Position numbers and translations under genes: made by a program
Source: Oscillospiraceae bacterium
GTDB taxonomy: Bacteria; Bacillota; Clostridia; Oscillospirales; Ruminococcaceae
Length of the DNA: 64,000 nt
Direction: 5' to 3'
NCBI GenBank assembly: GCA_017550285.1
Contig: JAFZPP010000007.1
Coordinates: 1 to 64,000, forward strand
In this document: positions 61,683 to 64,000 of the stretch, one piece after another
Layout: the number at the start of each line of letters is the position of its first letter
Numbering within the stretch: the stretch's first letter is position 1
Notes under the pieces: generated by a model
Database searches by the model: none
What the model was told of the DNA's origin: nothing
What the model saw: only the letters and a program-made list of their open reading frames with translations

Positions 61683-63356
61683 TCATTCCTTTGCTTGGGA
61701 TTGCGAAGCGGCATCGAGCGCAGCCTCTGCGGTTTGCAGCAGCAGTGCAGAGTGATCGTCGCCGCCCATGATTCGCGCAATTTCCTCGATGCGTGCTGCA
61801 CGGTCGAGCACCGAGACCTCCGTGCTGGTGGATGTATCCGTGCTGTGCTTTTCGATCAGCAGATGATGCACCGCCTGCGTGGCAAGCTGTGCAAGATGCG
61901 TGACGCAGATAACCTGATGATGCTGCGAGAGCGCGCGGAGCTTCAGACCGATTTTCTGCGCTGCCTTGCCGCTGACGCCCGTATCAATTTCATCGAAGAT
62001 CAGCGTCGGAATGGCATCGCGCTCCGCCAGAACGGCTTTCAGTGCGAGCATCATGCGGGAGAGCTCACCGCCTGATGCGATCTGTGCAATGGGCTTCGGC
62101 GGCTCGCCGGGATTGGCAGAGATCAGGAATTCTGCGTGATCCATGCCGTTCGGGGTCAGCTTGCCCTGCGTCAGCTCGACCGAGAGCTTCACGCGCGGCA
62201 TATTGAGATATGCAAGCTCCTCGCCGACTCTGCGCGAGAATTCGTCCGCAAGTTCACGGCGGTATGCGGTCAGCTGCTTTGCGAGCTCCGTCACGCGGTG
62301 AAGCCGCTCGGCGCGCTCCTCCGTCAGCTGACGGAGCTTATTGGAATCGGATTCAATCGCATTGATCTCCTCGATTGCATCGGCATAGATCTGCCGCAGA
62401 CCGTCCGCATCGGTATGATAGCGCAGCGCCATGGAATTGACGGCGTTGCGGCGGTCATTGAGCTTTGCAAATTCGGCAGGGGAAAGCTGTCCTGCGGTAT
62501 ATGCGCTGATTTCATCGGAGATATCACGCAGCTCGATATTGAGCGCTTTCAGGCGTTCACAGAGCGGCTCTGCATCGGATGAAGCGGAGGCAAGCCGGTT
62601 GAGCTGATCGAGTGCCGCAGCGAGTGCATCGGAGAGATTCTCCTCGCCGTTGGTCAGCATCCGGCAGATGCCGCCTGCAAGCTCTGCGGTATCCTCCGCG
62701 CGCGCTGCCGCATGATACTGTGCATCAAGCTGCACATCCTCCTGCGGCTGCGGATCAAGCTCGCCGATCTCCTCAATGGTTTGCTGTAATGTACGAAGGC
62801 GCTGCATTTTCTCCTGCTCAGCCTTCTTGAGCTGATTGAGCGCTCTGGCACAGCTCTGGAGCTGCTGAAATTCATTTTTATAGGTCTCCGGCAGTGCGGT
62901 ATTGCTGCCGAAACTGTCGAGCACCTCTAAGTGCCGCTCCGGACGCAGCAGAATCTGATTGTCATGCTGCCCGTGAATATTGACGAGTGTTTCACCGAGC
63001 GCACGCAGCAGCGCCGCAGGTGCAGATTTTCCGTTTACTCTGCCGATGCTGCCGCCGTCCGCGGAGATTTCGCGCGTCAGCAGCAGTTCGTCATCCTCCG
63101 TATCATATCCGTAATCTGCAAGCACAGCCTTCGTCTCCTCTTTGAGCGGGGAGAAAACGGCAGTAATGACGGCTTTTTTGCAGCCTGTCCGGACGAGATC
63201 CTTATTGGTACGCTGCCCGAGCACTGCCTGTATGCCGTGAATCAGAATGGATTTACCCGCACCGGTTTCGCCGGTAAAGGCATTGAATCCGTCTGTCAGC
63301 GGAATGACTGCGGATTCAATAACGGCAAGATTTTCGATAGAGAGTTCCTTTAGCAT
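61683..63356 (-). CDS. recN: DNA repair protein RecN
   Basis: A protein of 557 residues, SMC-like. Walker A is FTGETGAGKSILIHGI at the N-terminus, coiled-coil arms fill about 150-370, and the C-terminal half has the signature IASGGELSRMMLALKAVLAE, Walker B PTLIFDEIDTGVSGKAA, and ICVTHLAQLATQA. It holds broken DNA ends for recombination. argR lies directly upstream (3 bases), the usual clostridial neighbour. Confidence 0.95.
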   Translation of the reverse strand: MLKELSIENLAVIESAVIPLTDGFNAFTGETGAGKSILIHGIQAVLGQRTNKDLVRTGCKKAVITAVFSPLKEETKAVLADYGYDTEDDELLLTREISADGGSIGRVNGKSAPAALLRALGETLVNIHGQHDNQILLRPERHLEVLDSFGSNTALPETYKNEFQQLQSCARALNQLKKAEQEKMQRLRTLQQTIEEIGELDPQPQEDVQLDAQYHAAARAEDTAELAGGICRMLTNGEENLSDALAAALDQLNRLASASSDAEPLCERLKALNIELRDISDEISAYTAGQLSPAEFAKLNDRRNAVNSMALRYHTDADGLRQIYADAIEEINAIESDSNKLRQLTEERAERLHRVTELAKQLTAYRRELADEFSRRVGEELAYLNMPRVKLSVELTQGKLTPNGMDHAEFLISANPGEPPKPIAQIASGGELSRMMLALKAVLAERDAIPTLIFDEIDTGVSGKAAQKIGLKLRALSQHHQVICVTHLAQLATQAVHHLLIEKHSTDTSTSTEVSVLDRAARIEEIARIMGGDDHSALLLQTAEAALDAASQSQAKE

Positions 63357-63359
63357 GGT

Positions 63360-63800
63360 TTACCCCCAGATTTGGGCTTCGAGCGCGGCGATGAGCTGCT
63401 TTGCGCTTGCCTCCGAGCGCGTCAGAATGAAGATTGTATCGTCACCAGCGATTGTGCCGACAATCTCAGGCAGCTGCATATGGTCGATCACGGCACATGC
63501 AGCCGGCGCAGAGCCGGCGTGGCAGGAGACGGAGACCATATTGACTGCGGAATCAATCCGGACGATCACATCCGCAAGCAGATTGGTCGGTGCAGCCGGT
63601 GCGACTGGTGCCTTCGCATAGCAGCTCGGTCCGGATGCCGTTTTGCGCTTGCGCAGCTTGAGCTGCCGGATATCTCTGGATATGGTTGCCTGCGTGACAG
63701 AAAAACCGTTCTCCTCCAGCAGATCGCGCAGCATCTCCTGCGTACTGATTTCATGTGTCTGAATCAGCTGTAAAATCATTTCATGTCTTGCATTAGCCAA
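63360..63800 (-). CDS. argR: Arginine repressor ArgR
   Basis: A protein of 146 residues. Winged helix at about 1-70 (SVTQATISRDIRQLKLRKRK is the recognition helix) and a C-terminal oligomerisation/arginine-binding domain (SAPAACAVIDHMQLPEIVGT, IAGDDTIFILTRS with the Asp pair for arginine). The start is TTG at 63800, with AAGGAG upstream; the first ATG would remove part of the first helix. It controls arginine biosynthesis and catabolism. In this cluster it is followed by recN. Confidence 0.93.
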   Translation of the reverse strand: MANARHEMILQLIQTHEISTQEMLRDLLEENGFSVTQATISRDIRQLKLRKRKTASGPSCYAKAPVAPAAPTNLLADVIVRIDSAVNMVSVSCHAGSAPAACAVIDHMQLPEIVGTIAGDDTIFILTRSEASAKQLIAALEAQIWG

Positions 63801-63849
63801 CTGAATCGCTCTCCTTTATGTCTTGGCAGTATTCCGGTTGTTTTGTGAA

Positions 63850-64000
63850 TCATTCTGATCGTTTGAGCGGCTGCATCAGCTTGCCGTTCAGCGCATCGTA
63901 GAATGCATGTCCCTTGCAGTCCACAAACGGCATCACAAGCTCGGAGCAGGTGACCGTAAATGACTGCATATTGCGCAGAACTGCGTTTTTTTCGCCGTCT
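63850..64000 (-). CDS. nadK: NAD kinase, C-terminal end (gene continues outside the window)
   Basis: The last 49 codons of a gene entering from the right edge: RNMQSFTVTCSELVMPFVDC then KGHAFYDALNGKLMQPLKRSE and stop. The pattern S-E-x-x-x-x-x-V/L-x-x-x-G-H-A-F-Y-D-A/V-L-N-x-K-L is that of the last strand and helix of Firmicute NAD kinases, and nadK-argR-recN is a well-known clostridial order. With only the tail visible, the assignment depends on context. Confidence 0.6.
   Translation of the reverse strand, partial: DGEKNAVLRNMQSFTVTCSELVMPFVDCKGHAFYDALNGKLMQPLKRSE

Overview
The window looks like chromosomal DNA of an anaerobic, fibre-degrading Firmicute, most likely a Ruminococcus (Oscillospiraceae). 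Three things support this: four dockerin-bearing secreted proteins (a GH5 glycanase, two serpins and a leucine-rich-repeat protein), an [FeFe]-hydrogenase maturase, and a clostridial order of housekeeping genes (nadK-argR-recN, the spoIIA operon, a complete atp operon). The species cannot be fixed from sequence alone.

Layout. 1-3.4 kb: a minus-strand operon of an ECF sigma factor, a DUF4367 anti-sigma-like protein, a lipoprotein and a membrane protein that runs off the edge. 3.4-19.6 kb: an accessory island. It holds a decayed integrative element (SLOG fragment, small element protein, SNF2-type helicase fragments, truncated IS21-like istA, excisionase fragment, intact tyrosine integrase) wrapped around a cell-surface polysaccharide locus. 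That locus has two divergent arms: rfbCDB plus three glycosyltransferases on minus, and polymerase/ligase, priming sugar transferase, glycosyltransferases and flippase on plus. The island ends at an intact tRNA-Leu(UAA), and a second tRNA-Leu is cut at its anticodon loop 0.3 kb further on. At least three polysaccharide genes are damaged (rfbC, a GT2 and the flippase).

19.7-31.8 kb is core genome: polA-rimI, a GNAT acetyltransferase, spoIIAA-spoIIAB-sigF, citrate synthase, a ComEC-like metallo-hydrolase, and a two-gene acyl-CoA dehydratase activase/reductase-like unit. 32.2-38.8 kb: a secreted LRR/Cys-repeat/dockerin protein, then a sugar ABC-transporter operon built around a GH105 unsaturated rhamnogalacturonyl hydrolase with no ATPase gene. 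38.8-46.5 kb: atpIBEFHAGDC, whose c subunit carries a predicted Na+-type two-carboxylate site and whose leader contains terminator-like hairpins. 46.6-64 kb: dockerin GH5, hydF, an alpha/beta hydrolase, an FkbM methyltransferase, a His-rich PH-domain protein, a GH31 alpha-xylosidase, a SleB-type wall hydrolase, serine acetyltransferase, the tandem dockerin serpins, an acyltransferase, recN, argR and the 3' end of nadK.

Together the genes describe a plant-fibre degrader (cellulosomal GH5, xyloglucan- and pectin-derived oligosaccharide use, protease inhibitors that may protect the cellulosome), fermentative energy metabolism possibly using a sodium gradient, and a polysaccharide locus that looks horizontally acquired and is decaying or phase-variable. 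No CRISPR array, rRNA or complete prophage was seen.
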